Below are positions 19,425 through 29,099 of a stretch of DNA of 64,000 bases, one piece after another. This DNA is from Pseudomonas mosselii (GTDB lineage: Bacteria; Pseudomonadota; Gammaproteobacteria; Pseudomonadales; Pseudomonadaceae). The position numbers and the translations under genes are program-made. Numbering within the stretch: the stretch's first letter is position 1; every line of letters starts with the position of its first letter. The stretch lies in assembly GCF_005796105.1 (NCBI RefSeq), contig NZ_VAUO01000002.1, positions 434,001 through 498,000 of the forward strand, written 5' to 3'. The notes beneath the pieces were generated by a model. That model saw nothing but the letters and a program-made list of their open reading frames with translations. It did not search any database and was not told the DNA's origin.

Positions 19425-20438
19425 TCATTTCGAAAAAATATCCATCAGGCGTCCGGCTATGCGTTCAAGCGGACGGATCTCGACAGCTGCGCCAATCGCG
19501 GCCGCCGCCTTGGGCATGCCGTATACCGCACTGCTGTGCTGGTCCTGGGCGATGGTCAAAAAGCCCTGCTCGCGCATCAGCTTGAGCCCCTGAGCCCCAT
19601 CGCGGCCCATACCGGTGAGCAACACGCCGACCGCATCGCCCCTCCAATAGCGCGCCACGCTCTCGAAGAACACATCGATCGAGGGGCGGTAGATTTCGTT
19701 GACTGGTTCGGCAGTGTAGGCCAACCGACCGCCTTCGAGCAGGCGAATGTGGTGATTGGTTCCGGCCAGCAGCACCTGGCCAGGCTGCGGAGGCTCCCCT
19801 TCAAGCGCCAGGCGCACCGGCAAGCCACTGGCGGAGCACAGCCATTCAGCCATGCCGGCGGCGAACACCTGATCGACGTGCTGCACCAGCACGATGGCGG
19901 CCGGGAAGTCGCGCGGCAGCCCTTTGAGCAAGACCTCCAGCGCTGCCGGCCCGCCGGCTGACGAGCCAATCGCGACCAAGCCCTGACGCTGCGACGCCTC
20001 GCGCAGGGCCGTCGGCACCGCGCGCGGCGTGCTGGGGCGTTGCTGGCCGATCAACCAGGCGATATTGAGGATCTTGCGCAGCAGCGGGGCTGCGGCCTCG
20101 CGGGGATCACCGGCGCCCAACGCGGGGGTATCGACCACATCCAGGGCGCCATAGCCCATGGCCTCGAACACCCGATGCACGTTCTGCTTGCGATCAACCG
20201 TGACAATGACGATGGCGCACGGGGTCTCGGCCATAATCCGCCGCGTGGCCTCCACACCGTCCATCACCGGCATGATCAAGTCCATGAGGATCAGGTCCGG
20301 GGTCTGCTCGGCGCAGCGGGCAATGGCCTCGGCACCATTGCTGGCCACCCATACCACCTGATGCGCCGGCTCGAAGGCCAAGGCGCGACGCAAGGCCTCG
20401 ACTGCCATGGGCATGTCATTGACGATGGCAATCTTCAT
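19425..20438 (-). CDS. wspF: WspF, CheB-like methylesterase
   Basis: Removes methyl groups from the receptor WspA; loss of WspF locks the pathway on, giving wrinkly colonies in other pseudomonads. The 337-residue protein has an N-terminal receiver (Asp 53 in LILMDLIMPVMDG) and a C-terminal CheB catalytic domain with the Ser/His/Asp triad: AIGSSAGGPAALEVL, LVQHVDQVFAAGMAEWL and VLLTGMGRDGAQGL. Its start overlaps the wspE stop by 4 bp. All catalytic residues look intact. Confidence 0.96.
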   Translation of the reverse strand: MKIAIVNDMPMAVEALRRALAFEPAHQVVWVASNGAEAIARCAEQTPDLILMDLIMPVMDGVEATRRIMAETPCAIVIVTVDRKQNVHRVFEAMGYGALDVVDTPALGAGDPREAAAPLLRKILNIAWLIGQQRPSTPRAVPTALREASQRQGLVAIGSSAGGPAALEVLLKGLPRDFPAAIVLVQHVDQVFAAGMAEWLCSASGLPVRLALEGEPPQPGQVLLAGTNHHIRLLEGGRLAYTAEPVNEIYRPSIDVFFESVARYWRGDAVGVLLTGMGRDGAQGLKLMREQGFLTIAQDQHSSAVYGMPKAAAAIGAAVEIRPLERIAGRLMDIFSK

Positions 20439-22717
20439 CCCTGGGCACCTCCGATCAGTTCCTCGACGGCATCCAGCAACGCATCGTCATGGAAGCTGGC
20501 TTTGGCCAGATAATAGTCGGCGCCGGCATCCAGTCCACGTCGTCGGTCTTCTTCGCGGTCCTTGTAGGAGACCACCATCACCGGCAACGATTGCAGGCGA
20601 TGGTCGCCGCGCACCAAGGTCACCAGTTCGATGCCGTCCATGCGCGGCATGTCGATGTCGGTGATCAACAGGTCGAAATCCTCGCTGCGCAGGGCGTTCC
20701 AACCGTCCATGCCATCCACCGCCACCGCCACTTCGTAGCCGCGATTGCTCAACAGTTTGCGTTGCAGCTCACGCACGGTGAGCGAGTCGTCGACCACCAG
20801 CACGCGCTTGCGCGGAACACCCCGGTCGCCTTTGCCGCCCCGCTCGACACGCTCCAGGCGGCCGGTGCTGAGCAGTTTTTCCACTGAGCGCAGCAGGTCT
20901 TCGACGTCGATGATCAGCACCACCGAGCCATCGTCGAGCAACGCGCCCGACGAGATATCCTGAACCTTGCCCAGGCGCGGGTCGAGCGGCATCACCACCA
21001 GTACCCGCTCGCCGATCAAGCGCTGCACGGCCACGCCATACAACTGGTCGCGCTCGCGGATCACCACCACTCGCAGGCTCTGGCCGTCACCTTGAGCAGC
21101 CGGGCGGTTGAGCAACTGGCTGGCAGCCACCAGTCCGATATGCCGGTCCTCGTGCCAGAAGTGCTGGCGCCCTTCGATCTGCACGATGGCCTCGGCAGGT
21201 ACATCCAAAGTCCGCTCGATATGGGCCAACGGGAAGGCATACGCCTCGCCCCCCTCCTCCACCACCAGGCTGCGTACCACCGACAGGGTCAGCGGCACCT
21301 CTAGGTGGAAGCAGCAGCCCTGGCCCGCCGTCTGGGTCAGCTCGATGGCGCCGCGCAGCTCGCGGACCATGTGCTGCACCGCATCCAAACCCACACCGCG
21401 ACCGGACACCTCGGTCACCGTGTCGCGCAGGCTGAAGCCTGGCAGGAACAGGAAGGTCAACAGCTCGGCCTCGCTCATCTGCGCCACTGTCTCGGCCGGC
21501 GATAGGCCACGCGCGACGATGTTGCGGCGCAAGCGCTCGAGGTCGACACCGGCGCCATCGTCGGACAGTTCCAGCACCAACAACCCGGCCTGGTGCGAGG
21601 CACGCAGGCGTACTGTGCCTTCGGCAGGCTTGCCGGCCAACAAGCGCCGCTCGGGCAGTTCGATACCATGATCGACCGCGTTGCGTAGCAGGTGCGTCAG
21701 CGGCGCTTCGAGCTTTTCCAGGACATCGCGATCGACCTGGGTCTTCTCGCCCTCCACGACCAGTCGCACCGGTTTGTCCAGGGAGCGCCCCAAGTCTCGA
21801 ACCATGCGGCTCTGCCCGGTCAAGACATCGGCGAACGGGCGCATGCGGCAGGCCAGGGCGGTGTCGTAGAGCAATTGCGCGCGCTGGCTGGCCTGCCAGC
21901 CGAACTCGTCAAGGTCGGTGGCCTGTTGCAACAGGATTTGCTGGGTTTCGGCCAGCAACTGCTGAGTCTGGGCCAGGGCGTCAAGCACTTCGGGGCCCTG
22001 GCCGCTACCCTCGAGCTGGGTCTTGAGGCCGTCGAGCGCACGCATGCCCTGGCCGTGCATGCGCTTGAGACGCTGCAGCGTGGCCAGGTAGGGCTTGAGC
22101 CGCTGGGTCTCGACCAGCGACTTGCTCGACAGATCGAGCAGGCTGTTGAGACGGTCAGCCGTGACCCGCAGGACCCGCTCAGCCGCATCGCGCTTGCCTG
22201 CCTTGCGGGGCGTCGCAGGTTCTGGTTCCGGCTCTGCATCAGGGGCTGGGTCGGGCTCGCGGACAGCGAGCGGCTCAAACTGCGCAGGCGCGACAACGGC
22301 TGGCACCGCGGGCATCGGCAGCGCCGCCGACGGGTCCAGCAGGCCCGCCATCTGCACCAGGAACACCGGCACTGCGGCCTCGCCGCCCTTGTCACCCGGC
22401 GTGGCGATGCGCATCAACAAGTCGGTGCCTTGCAGCAGGGCGTCGATATGCTCGGGGCGCAGTTGCAGACGACCTTCCTGCGCGGCGACCAGGCAATCCT
22501 CCATGACATGCGCGACGCTGACCCCGGCGTCGATACCGACGATCCGCGCAGCGCCCTTGAGCGAGTGGGCCGCGCGCATGCAGGCTTCGAGCTGATCGGG
22601 CTGCGCCGGGTTGCGTTCCAGGGCCATCAGGCCGGCACTGAGCACCTGGGTCTGCGCCTCGGCCTCCAGGCTGAAAAGTTCGAGCAACGAAGCATCGCGC
22701 ATTTGCTCGGGGGTCAT
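20435..22717 (-). CDS. wspE: WspE, hybrid CheA-type kinase with receiver
   Basis: Sensor-coupled histidine kinase that phosphorylates WspR and WspF. The 760-residue protein has an N-terminal HPt domain (His 51 in RAAHSLKGAAR), an Ala/Pro-rich linker (~130-180), a dimerisation and HATPase block with N-box LLRNAVDHGIELPERR and G-box FLPGFSLRDTVTEVSGRGVG, a CheW-like regulatory domain and a C-terminal receiver (acceptor near residue 687 in LLITDIDMPRMDG). Start and stop overlap its neighbours by 4 bp. Confidence 0.96.
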   Translation of the reverse strand: MTPEQMRDASLLELFSLEAEAQTQVLSAGLMALERNPAQPDQLEACMRAAHSLKGAARIVGIDAGVSVAHVMEDCLVAAQEGRLQLRPEHIDALLQGTDLLMRIATPGDKGGEAAVPVFLVQMAGLLDPSAALPMPAVPAVVAPAQFEPLAVREPDPAPDAEPEPEPATPRKAGKRDAAERVLRVTADRLNSLLDLSSKSLVETQRLKPYLATLQRLKRMHGQGMRALDGLKTQLEGSGQGPEVLDALAQTQQLLAETQQILLQQATDLDEFGWQASQRAQLLYDTALACRMRPFADVLTGQSRMVRDLGRSLDKPVRLVVEGEKTQVDRDVLEKLEAPLTHLLRNAVDHGIELPERRLLAGKPAEGTVRLRASHQAGLLVLELSDDGAGVDLERLRRNIVARGLSPAETVAQMSEAELLTFLFLPGFSLRDTVTEVSGRGVGLDAVQHMVRELRGAIELTQTAGQGCCFHLEVPLTLSVVRSLVVEEGGEAYAFPLAHIERTLDVPAEAIVQIEGRQHFWHEDRHIGLVAASQLLNRPAAQGDGQSLRVVVIRERDQLYGVAVQRLIGERVLVVMPLDPRLGKVQDISSGALLDDGSVVLIIDVEDLLRSVEKLLSTGRLERVERGGKGDRGVPRKRVLVVDDSLTVRELQRKLLSNRGYEVAVAVDGMDGWNALRSEDFDLLITDIDMPRMDGIELVTLVRGDHRLQSLPVMVVSYKDREEDRRRGLDAGADYYLAKASFHDDALLDAVEELIGGAQG

Positions 22718-23382
22718 GACAGGCTCCGCTTCACAGCTTGCAGTAGATGTTGTTCGTCCAGTACCCGCACGCTACGGCTGCGCCATTGCAGCACCGCTGC
22801 AGTGAAATGAGCGGTGTCGCGACCCTGCTCCAGGTGCTCGGGGTCGAGTCGATGAATACCGTCGATCTCATCCACCGGCACCACCACCGGCCCACCCTCG
22901 GCGGCAAGGATCAGCATGCGCGGCATGCTCCGCCCGCTACGCGGGGCCTGGGCCTCGACCGCCACCCCGAGCAGATCGGCCAACGACAGGCACGGGACCA
23001 GCGCCCCGCGTACATTGGCCACCCCTTGCAATACCCGCGACCGCTGGTGCGGCAACGAGTGCACTGGCTGCAACGGCGCGATCTCGCTCAAGCTGGCCGT
23101 GGACAACGCCAGCCACTCATCGCCCAACCGGAACAGCAGCATCGAACGCCCGCTATTGGCCTGTTCGAGCGCTACCGACGCATCGTCACCGTCGTGCTCA
23201 AGCTGCGCGTAGCGGTCCAGCAAGCGCGAGGCTGCGGCGGCGTAGACCTCACAGTTGCGGCAATGAATATGCCGTTGCAACAGTGGGCACTGCTTGTTGC
23301 CGTGCACGCCGATGCGGTTCCAGCAATCGTCGATGGCCTCGTCATCCTGGGCGATCACCTGCATGTCGTAGTCAACGCTCAT
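22714..23382 (-). CDS. wspD: WspD, CheW-like coupling protein
   Basis: A 222-residue adaptor that joins WspA to WspE. It has an N-terminal extension with a Cys-rich stretch (QCPLLQRHIHCRNCEVY, residues ~31-47) and a CheW domain with MLLFRLGDEWLALSTASLSE and a VRGALVPCLSLADLLGV segment. It differs from WspB in this Cys/His-rich N-terminus, which could bind a metal (inference). Overlaps both neighbours by 4 bp. Confidence 0.94.
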   Translation of the reverse strand: MSVDYDMQVIAQDDEAIDDCWNRIGVHGNKQCPLLQRHIHCRNCEVYAAAASRLLDRYAQLEHDGDDASVALEQANSGRSMLLFRLGDEWLALSTASLSEIAPLQPVHSLPHQRSRVLQGVANVRGALVPCLSLADLLGVAVEAQAPRSGRSMPRMLILAAEGGPVVVPVDEIDGIHRLDPEHLEQGRDTAHFTAAVLQWRSRSVRVLDEQHLLQAVKRSLS

Positions 23383-24617
23383 CGTTCAGACTCCCTGCCG
23401 ACCCGCGCCGCTCGCGCCTGCAAGCGCCGGGCACCGCTCTGGTCGCCCTGCGAGGCCAGCAGCGCAGCCAGGTGCATCAGCGCCTCGGGATGCTGGGGGT
23501 CCAGGTACAGGGCCTTGCGGTAGTGGATGATGGCCTGTGCCGCATCGCCTTCAGTGTCGCTAAGCAGGCCCAACCAGTAATACACCTGGGCCTTGGGTGC
23601 GAACTGCTGCAAGTAGCGCTCGCAGTCGCGTCGGGCCTGACGGCTGTCGCCGCCGTTGGCTGCCTGGGCGATGGCCGCCAGCAACTGCCCCTCGCTCTCG
23701 CGCGGGGCCACCGGCAGTGGTGCCGCGCGCGCGGGGCGTGGGGCTGGGCGGGGCATGCTGGGTAGCGGCGGCGGCACGGGCGGATGGCTGGCCTTGACCG
23801 GCAGCGGCGCTGGGGCCTCGTCCTGGCGCACGTAGGCGAACGACTGGGCGATCCCCAACGCACGCATGCCCATACGTGCCAACAGGCTACCCTCAGCCGG
23901 CCCGATGAACAGCACGCCTTGACGGTCGGCCAGGCGCTTGAGTACCTCGAACACGCGCTGCTGGGTGGGCACATCGAAATAGATCAGCAGGTTGCGGCAG
24001 AACACGAAATCGTACAGCCCGTCGCGACGGCTGAGCGCAGGGTCCAGCACGTTGCCTACCTGAAGCTCGACCGTTTGCCGCACCTGCGGACTCAGGCAGT
24101 AGATATCCTCGGTTCCAGTCTCGCTGAAGTGCCGCGTGCGGTAGGCCAGATCGCTGCCACGAAACGAGTTGCGCCCATACTCGGCCTGCTGCCCCTTGGC
24201 CACGGAGTTGGGGCTGATGTCGATGCCGTCGATGCGGAACGTTCCAGGGCAGAACCCGGCGTCGAGCAAGGCCATGGCGATCGAATAGGGCTCTTCGCCA
24301 GTCGAACAGGGCAGGCTGAGGATACGCAGCGGCCGACTTCCCGCCAGTTCCGCCGCCCGTTTTTGCGCCAGCCCCGCAAGTGCCGTGAACGACTCGGGGT
24401 AACGAAAGAACCAGGTTTCAGGCACGATCACCGCCTCGATCAGCGCCTGCTGCTCGGCGGCCGACTGGCGCAAGCGCAGCCAATAGTCGTCAAGATCGAC
24501 GGCCTGCAGCACACTGCAGCGTTGCTGCAAGGCGCGCTCGACCATCGACACACCGACCGACTCCACATCCAGCCCGATGCGCTCTTGCAAGAAGCGGAAG
24601 AACCGTTGTTTGCTCAT
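23379..24617 (-). CDS. wspC: WspC, CheR-type methyltransferase with TPR tail
   Basis: Methylates WspA with SAM. The 412-residue protein has a CheR N-terminal helical domain (MSKQRFFRFLQERIGLDVES), the catalytic domain with LPCSTGEEPYSIAMAL and FVFCRNLLIYFD, a Pro-rich linker (~275-305) and a C-terminal TPR (YYWLGLLSDTEGDAAQAIIH). The linker and TPR are the characteristic WspC architecture. Overlaps wspB and wspD by 4 bp. Confidence 0.96.
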   Translation of the reverse strand: MSKQRFFRFLQERIGLDVESVGVSMVERALQQRCSVLQAVDLDDYWLRLRQSAAEQQALIEAVIVPETWFFRYPESFTALAGLAQKRAAELAGSRPLRILSLPCSTGEEPYSIAMALLDAGFCPGTFRIDGIDISPNSVAKGQQAEYGRNSFRGSDLAYRTRHFSETGTEDIYCLSPQVRQTVELQVGNVLDPALSRRDGLYDFVFCRNLLIYFDVPTQQRVFEVLKRLADRQGVLFIGPAEGSLLARMGMRALGIAQSFAYVRQDEAPAPLPVKASHPPVPPPLPSMPRPAPRPARAAPLPVAPRESEGQLLAAIAQAANGGDSRQARRDCERYLQQFAPKAQVYYWLGLLSDTEGDAAQAIIHYRKALYLDPQHPEALMHLAALLASQGDQSGARRLQARAARVGRESER

Positions 24618-25129
24618 GCCGGCACCTGCCCGGGCGCATTCGGATACAGCAACTGGCGCACCGCTTCGGGCAACAAGTCGTCCACGCAGATACGCTGCAA
24701 CAAGCCAGCAGCATCCTCGCGCACCGGGCCCAGGTAAGGCGCCGCGCCGTTGTCCAGGCCGTACGGCTTGAACTCATCAGGGTGACAACGCACCGTCTCG
24801 GTGGCTTGTTCGAGGATCAGCCCCAGCGGCAGCGCCGGGCGCAACGGATCGCCGTGGTAACGCACCAACACCAGGCGCGTGCTGCTACGCGCGGCCGCCT
24901 GCACACCGAAACTCAGCGCCGACACATCGATCACCGGCACCAGTTCACCACGGTGGGCGAGCACCCCGGCGACCCAGGCCGGGGCCTGGGCGATGGGCTT
25001 GAGTGGCCGACGCGGCAGCACCTCGAGCACCTCGCGCACATCCAGGGCAAAGCGCTGCGCCCTGATACGAAATTGCAGGTACAGCATGCCCTTGGCCGTG
25101 CGGTCCTCGTGGGGATGCGAATGGTTCAT
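24614..25129 (-). CDS. wspB: WspB, CheW-like coupling protein
   Basis: A 171-residue CheW-domain adaptor. It has FRIRAQRFALDVREVLEVLP and GVLAHRGELVPVIDVSALSF, the two conserved CheW segments. Starts 5 bp after the wspA stop and overlaps wspC by 4 bp, so it is translated within the wsp transcript. Confidence 0.95.
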   Translation of the reverse strand: MNHSHPHEDRTAKGMLYLQFRIRAQRFALDVREVLEVLPRRPLKPIAQAPAWVAGVLAHRGELVPVIDVSALSFGVQAAARSSTRLVLVRYHGDPLRPALPLGLILEQATETVRCHPDEFKPYGLDNGAAPYLGPVREDAAGLLQRICVDDLLPEAVRQLLYPNAPGQVPA

Positions 25130-25134
25130 CGTCG

Positions 25135-26757
25135 TCAGACTTTGAAGCGCGAGACACCGCCGCGCAGACCAGAAGCCACCTGGCTCAGCTCATCGATGGC
25201 GAAACTCGCCTGGCGCAGTGACTCGACGGTCTGAGTGCTGGCATCGCTCAATTGCGCCAAGGCCTGGTTGATCTGCTCGGCACCGGTGGCCTGGGCCTGC
25301 ATGCCTTCGTTGACCATCAGTACACGCGGCGCCAGCGCCTGCACCTGATGGATGATCTGGCTCAGTTGCTCGCCGACCTGCTGCACCTCGAACATGCCAC
25401 GGCGCACCTCTTCAGAGAACTTGTCCATGCCCATCACCCCAGCCGACACCGCCGACTGGATCTCGCGCACCATCTGTTCGATGTCGTAGGTCGCCACAGC
25501 GGTCTGATCGGCCAGGCGGCGCACCTCGGTGGCTACCACGGAGAAGCCGCGACCGTACTCACCCGCCTTTTCCGCCTCGATGGCGGCGTTGAGCGACAGC
25601 AGGTTGGTCTGGTCGGCCACCTTGACGATGGTCACTACCATCTGAGTGATGTTGCTGGCTTTCTCGTTAAGAATGCCCAGCTTGGCGTTGACCAGGTCGG
25701 CGGCGCCCATGACCTGGTGCATGGTCTCTTCCATGCGGGCCAGCCCTTGCTGACCGGAGCCGGCCAGGCTCGAGGCCTGGTCGGCGGCGCTGGTGACCTC
25801 GGTCATGGTGCGCACCAAGTCACGCGAGGTGGCGGCGATTTCGCGCGAGGTGGCGCCGATTTCGGTGGTAGTGGCGGCGGTCTCGGTGGCGGTGGCCTGT
25901 TGCTGCTTGGAGGTGGCCGCGATCTCGGTAACCGAGGTGGTCACCTGCACCGACGAACGCTGCGCCTGGGCCACCAGCCCCGCCAGGGATTCAGCCATTT
26001 CGTTGAAGCCACTTTCGATGGCGCCAAACTCATCCCTGCGATCCAGGCTCAGGCGCATGCTCAGGTCGCCCGAGCGCAACCGGTCAAGGGCGTGGACGAT
26101 GCGCTGCATGGGCGAGCTGATCGCACGCATCAGCAACAGCCCACAGACGCCGGCGGCGATGATCGCCAACGCCAGCGACACGATCATGCTGACCTTGGCC
26201 GTGGACACCGCGCTGACGATCTCGTTGGTGGCCGCGTCGGCCGACTGGCGGTTGCGCTCAATCACCGTGTTCAGGTGCTTGCGCCCCTCCACCCAGGCTG
26301 GCGTGAGCACGTCGCCGATCAGGCGCTGGGCCTCGTTGTAATCGTGGCTGCGGTAGGCATCGAGCACCTGGGTGATGATCTTGAGGTAGTCCTGCTCCTG
26401 TTGGGTGAACAGGTCGAAAGCCGTCTGGTCCTCTGCGGTGCGGATGGTGGCCTGGTAATTGGCCATCTGCTCCTTGAGCCGATCCTCGAAGCTTTTGAAC
26501 AACTCGAGGTCGGCCGAGGTGATCTCGCGGCGGTTCGACAGCCCTACCAGTTGCTGACTGGTGACGTAGCTGTCGACCCAGGCGCTGCGAATCATCGAGC
26601 TGTAGTAGACCCCGGGAATGCTGTCGGAGCCGACTTGTGCTTCACTGGACTCGATAGCGTCTAGCCGCGAGTAGGCGGCCACGATCATCAGCAACATGAT
26701 GGCAATGATCACAGCGAAACTTGCCAGGATCCGTTGGCGCAAGGTCCAGTTCTTCAC
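25135..26757 (-). CDS. wspA: WspA, membrane methyl-accepting chemoreceptor
   Basis: Surface-contact sensor at the head of the Wsp pathway. The 540-residue protein has two transmembrane segments (~12-30 and ~190-212) flanking a four-helix periplasmic domain ([20 protein letters not shown]), then HAMP and the long antiparallel signalling coil with the tip [20 protein letters not shown]. The [16 protein letters not shown] stretch is typical of WspA. The ~130-bp upstream gap to the TerB-like gene should hold the operon promoter. Confidence 0.96.
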   Translation of the reverse strand: MKNWTLRQRILASFAVIIAIMLLMIVAAYSRLDAIESSEAQVGSDSIPGVYYSSMIRSAWVDSYVTSQQLVGLSNRREITSADLELFKSFEDRLKEQMANYQATIRTAEDQTAFDLFTQQEQDYLKIITQVLDAYRSHDYNEAQRLIGDVLTPAWVEGRKHLNTVIERNRQSADAATNEIVSAVSTAKVSMIVSLALAIIAAGVCGLLLMRAISSPMQRIVHALDRLRSGDLSMRLSLDRRDEFGAIESGFNEMAESLAGLVAQAQRSSVQVTTSVTEIAATSKQQQATATETAATTTEIGATSREIAATSRDLVRTMTEVTSAADQASSLAGSGQQGLARMEETMHQVMGAADLVNAKLGILNEKASNITQMVVTIVKVADQTNLLSLNAAIEAEKAGEYGRGFSVVATEVRRLADQTAVATYDIEQMVREIQSAVSAGVMGMDKFSEEVRRGMFEVQQVGEQLSQIIHQVQALAPRVLMVNEGMQAQATGAEQINQALAQLSDASTQTVESLRQASFAIDELSQVASGLRGGVSRFKV

Positions 26758-26885
26758 ATTCAGCCCTCAGGAATTCGTCACAAGCGGGGAAAAATTGCCG
26801 AAGTATAGCCCAGGCGCCCTGCGCTTATGTGGCTGAATACAGCGTTATTCAGGCCTGCGCTGCAAGATTGATAGCAAAATGCCTG

Positions 26886-27569
26886 CTACTGACCGGCCGC
26901 AAGCCGAACCTGGCTCTCCAGCTCCTGACGCAGCGTCGGCTCAAGGCGCAGTTGGCGGGCCAACTCGTCGAGGTAGGCACGTTCCATGAAGTTTTCCTGA
27001 TCGACCATCATCACGCTGGCCAAATACATTTCGGCGGCCATTTCCGGCGTCTGCGCCGCACGCGCGACTTCGGCAGGGTCGAGAGGCTTGTTCAGCTCGG
27101 CATGCAGCCAGTGCTGCAATTCACGGTCGCTGTCCAGACGGGTGAACTCGCCCTCGATCAAGGCCCGCTCGCGCTCATCGATATGGCCATCTGACTTGGC
27201 TGCGGCCACCAGCGCGCGCAACACCGCCTGGCTGTGCTGCTCGGCCTGGGCAGGCGGCAGGCGGTCAAGGGTCTGCGGCTCGTGAATGGTGCTTCCCTGG
27301 CGCGCCTGCCAGTTGCCGTAGGCTTTGTAGGCCAATACCCCGAGTGCGGCCAGGCCGCCGTAGGTGAGCACCTTGCCGCCATACTTGCGGGCTTTCTTGT
27401 TGCCCATCAGCAAGCCCATCGCCCCCGCCGCCAGGGCACCACCACCGGCGCCGGAGAGCAGGTTGCCGAGGCCTCCGGCAGACGGTTTGGCGGTTCCCTT
27501 ACCGGCTTTGTCAGCCAGCAGTTGCTGGCCGGACTTGAGTAATTGATCGAGCAGACCGCGGGTATTCAT
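26886..27569 (-). CDS. TerB-like / DUF533 protein
   Basis: A 227-residue protein. Residues ~33-86 are Gly/Ala-rich and hydrophobic (GALAAGAMGLLMGNKKARKY, LAALGVLAYKAYG), a possible membrane-associated part. The C-terminal ~110 residues are helical and match the TerB/DUF533 core (AAAKSDGHIDERERALIEGE). The family is often annotated as tellurite resistance, but nothing here proves that. ATG 27569 (MNTRGLLDQLLKSGQQLLAD) is the family start; the frame is open further upstream. It is divergent from the polyamine-binding gene. Confidence 0.85.
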   Translation of the reverse strand: MNTRGLLDQLLKSGQQLLADKAGKGTAKPSAGGLGNLLSGAGGGALAAGAMGLLMGNKKARKYGGKVLTYGGLAALGVLAYKAYGNWQARQGSTIHEPQTLDRLPPAQAEQHSQAVLRALVAAAKSDGHIDERERALIEGEFTRLDSDRELQHWLHAELNKPLDPAEVARAAQTPEMAAEMYLASVMMVDQENFMERAYLDELARQLRLEPTLRQELESQVRLAAGQ

Positions 27570-27772
27570 GTGCGTCTCTCCACGCGATGAAAAACAGGCC
27601 ACCAGAGTAGGGCGACGCCCGCCGTTAGCCACCTGAACAAATGCTTCCAGATGTTGCACCGAGCATCGGCAAAAGCGGACTAGACTCGTTCTGGCCATCC
27701 TTGCACAACCGGTGTTTCAACCGGCTGGCTCGCTCACTGTCGCGCTCACGACATCCAACAAGAGGGAACATC

Positions 27773-28912
27773 ATGTCAGTGCAAAAGACCGTTTTGCTCG
27801 GTGCCCTGCTGGCCAGCGCCGGCGTCCACGCCGCTGGCCTGCCACAAAAGCTCGGTGCCAGCGAAGGACAGCTGGATATCATCGCCTGGCCCGGCTATAT
27901 CGAGCGCGGTGACAGCGACAAGGCCTACGACTGGGTGAGCGGCTTCGAGAAGCAGACGGGCTGCAAGGTCAACGTCAAGACCGCCGCCACCTCCGACGAG
28001 ATGGTCAGCTTGATGAGCAAGGGTGGCTACGACCTGGTGACCGCCTCGGGGGATGCCTCGTTGCGGCTGATTGCAGGCAAGCGCGTGCAACCGATCAACA
28101 CCGCGCTGATCCCCAACTGGAAGAACCTCGACCCGCGCCTGCAAGGGGGTGCTTGGTACGTGGTCAAGGATCAGGTCTATGGCACGCCCTATCAGTGGGG
28201 CCCAAACGTGCTGCTGTACAACACCAACGTGTTCAAGACTCCGCCCACCAGCTGGGGGGTGGTGTTCGAGCCGCAGAACCTGCCCGACGGCAAGCCTAAC
28301 AAGGGCCGTGTACAAGCCTACGACGGGCCGATCTACATCGCCGACGCAGCGCTCTACCTCAAGTCGGCCAAGCCTGAACTCGGGATCCAGAGCCCCTACG
28401 AACTCACCGAGGCACAATACAAGGCCGTGCTTGACCTGCTGCGCCAGCAGCAGCCACTGATCCACCGCTACTGGCACGACGCGACCGTGCAGATGAGCGA
28501 TGTGAAGAACGAGGGCGTGGTCGCCACCAGCTCCTGGGGCTACATGGTCAATGGCTTGCAAGCCGATAAACAGCCCGTCGCCTCGGTGGTGCCCAAAGAA
28601 GGCGCTACCGGCTGGGCCGACACCACCATGCTGCACGCCGAAGCCAAGCACCCGAACTGCGCCTACCAGTGGATGGATTGGTCATTGCAGCCCAAAGTGC
28701 AAGGTGACGTAGCCGCCTGGTTCGGGTCGTTACCGGCAGTGCCCGCCGCCTGCACCGGCAGCGAGCTGCTCGGAGCCGAGGGCTGCAAGACCAACGGCTT
28801 CGACAACTTTGACAAGATCGCCTTCTGGAAGACCCCACAGTCCGAAGGCGGTAAGTTCGTGCCCTACAGCCGCTGGACCCAGGATTACATCGCGATCATG
28901 GGTGGACGGTAA
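27773..28912 (+). CDS. Polyamine ABC transporter, periplasmic binding protein (YdcS/PotF-like)
   Basis: Binds a polyamine such as putrescine or spermidine in the periplasm and delivers it to the YdcTUV-type permease. The 379-residue product has a signal peptide (MSVQKTVLLGALLASAGVHA) and the PBP type 2 pattern of PotD/PotF/YdcS: LDIIAWPGYIERG and DLVTASGDASLRL near the N-terminus, and YDGPIYIADAALYLK. ATG 27773 follows AAGAGGGAA. It heads a five-gene set, binding protein, ATPase, two permeases and aldehyde dehydrogenase, as in the E. coli ydcSTUVW operon. Confidence 0.88.
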   Translation: MSVQKTVLLGALLASAGVHAAGLPQKLGASEGQLDIIAWPGYIERGDSDKAYDWVSGFEKQTGCKVNVKTAATSDEMVSLMSKGGYDLVTASGDASLRLIAGKRVQPINTALIPNWKNLDPRLQGGAWYVVKDQVYGTPYQWGPNVLLYNTNVFKTPPTSWGVVFEPQNLPDGKPNKGRVQAYDGPIYIADAALYLKSAKPELGIQSPYELTEAQYKAVLDLLRQQQPLIHRYWHDATVQMSDVKNEGVVATSSWGYMVNGLQADKQPVASVVPKEGATGWADTTMLHAEAKHPNCAYQWMDWSLQPKVQGDVAAWFGSLPAVPAACTGSELLGAEGCKTNGFDNFDKIAFWKTPQSEGGKFVPYSRWTQDYIAIMGGR

Positions 28913-28974
28913 CAGGAAGCAATTTTGCCAGGTGTCCCGCCCCCCTGTTGGAGCGGGGTCACCCGCCAAGCATG

Positions 28975-29043
28975 CAGCTCAGTGAATGGCACCGGCCTAA
29001 AGGCCGGTGTTCGCGGGTAAACCCGCTCCTACAGGGACCGCGC
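28975..29043. repeat. REP sequence between the binding-protein and ATPase genes
   Basis: AGGCCGGTGTTCGCGGGTAA followed by ACCCGCTCCTACAGGGACCG matches the P. putida REP core almost exactly. It lies inside the transport operon, in the 187-bp gap. Confidence 0.88.
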
Positions 29044-29099
29044 ATACCTTGAGTTAAGCGCTGAACCTGTTGACACGCGACCAAAGCCGGAGCTACCGA

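Noticed and set aside
21692..22810. 372-codon open frame on the + strand
   Set aside because: Antisense to wspE and wspD; low-complexity composition.
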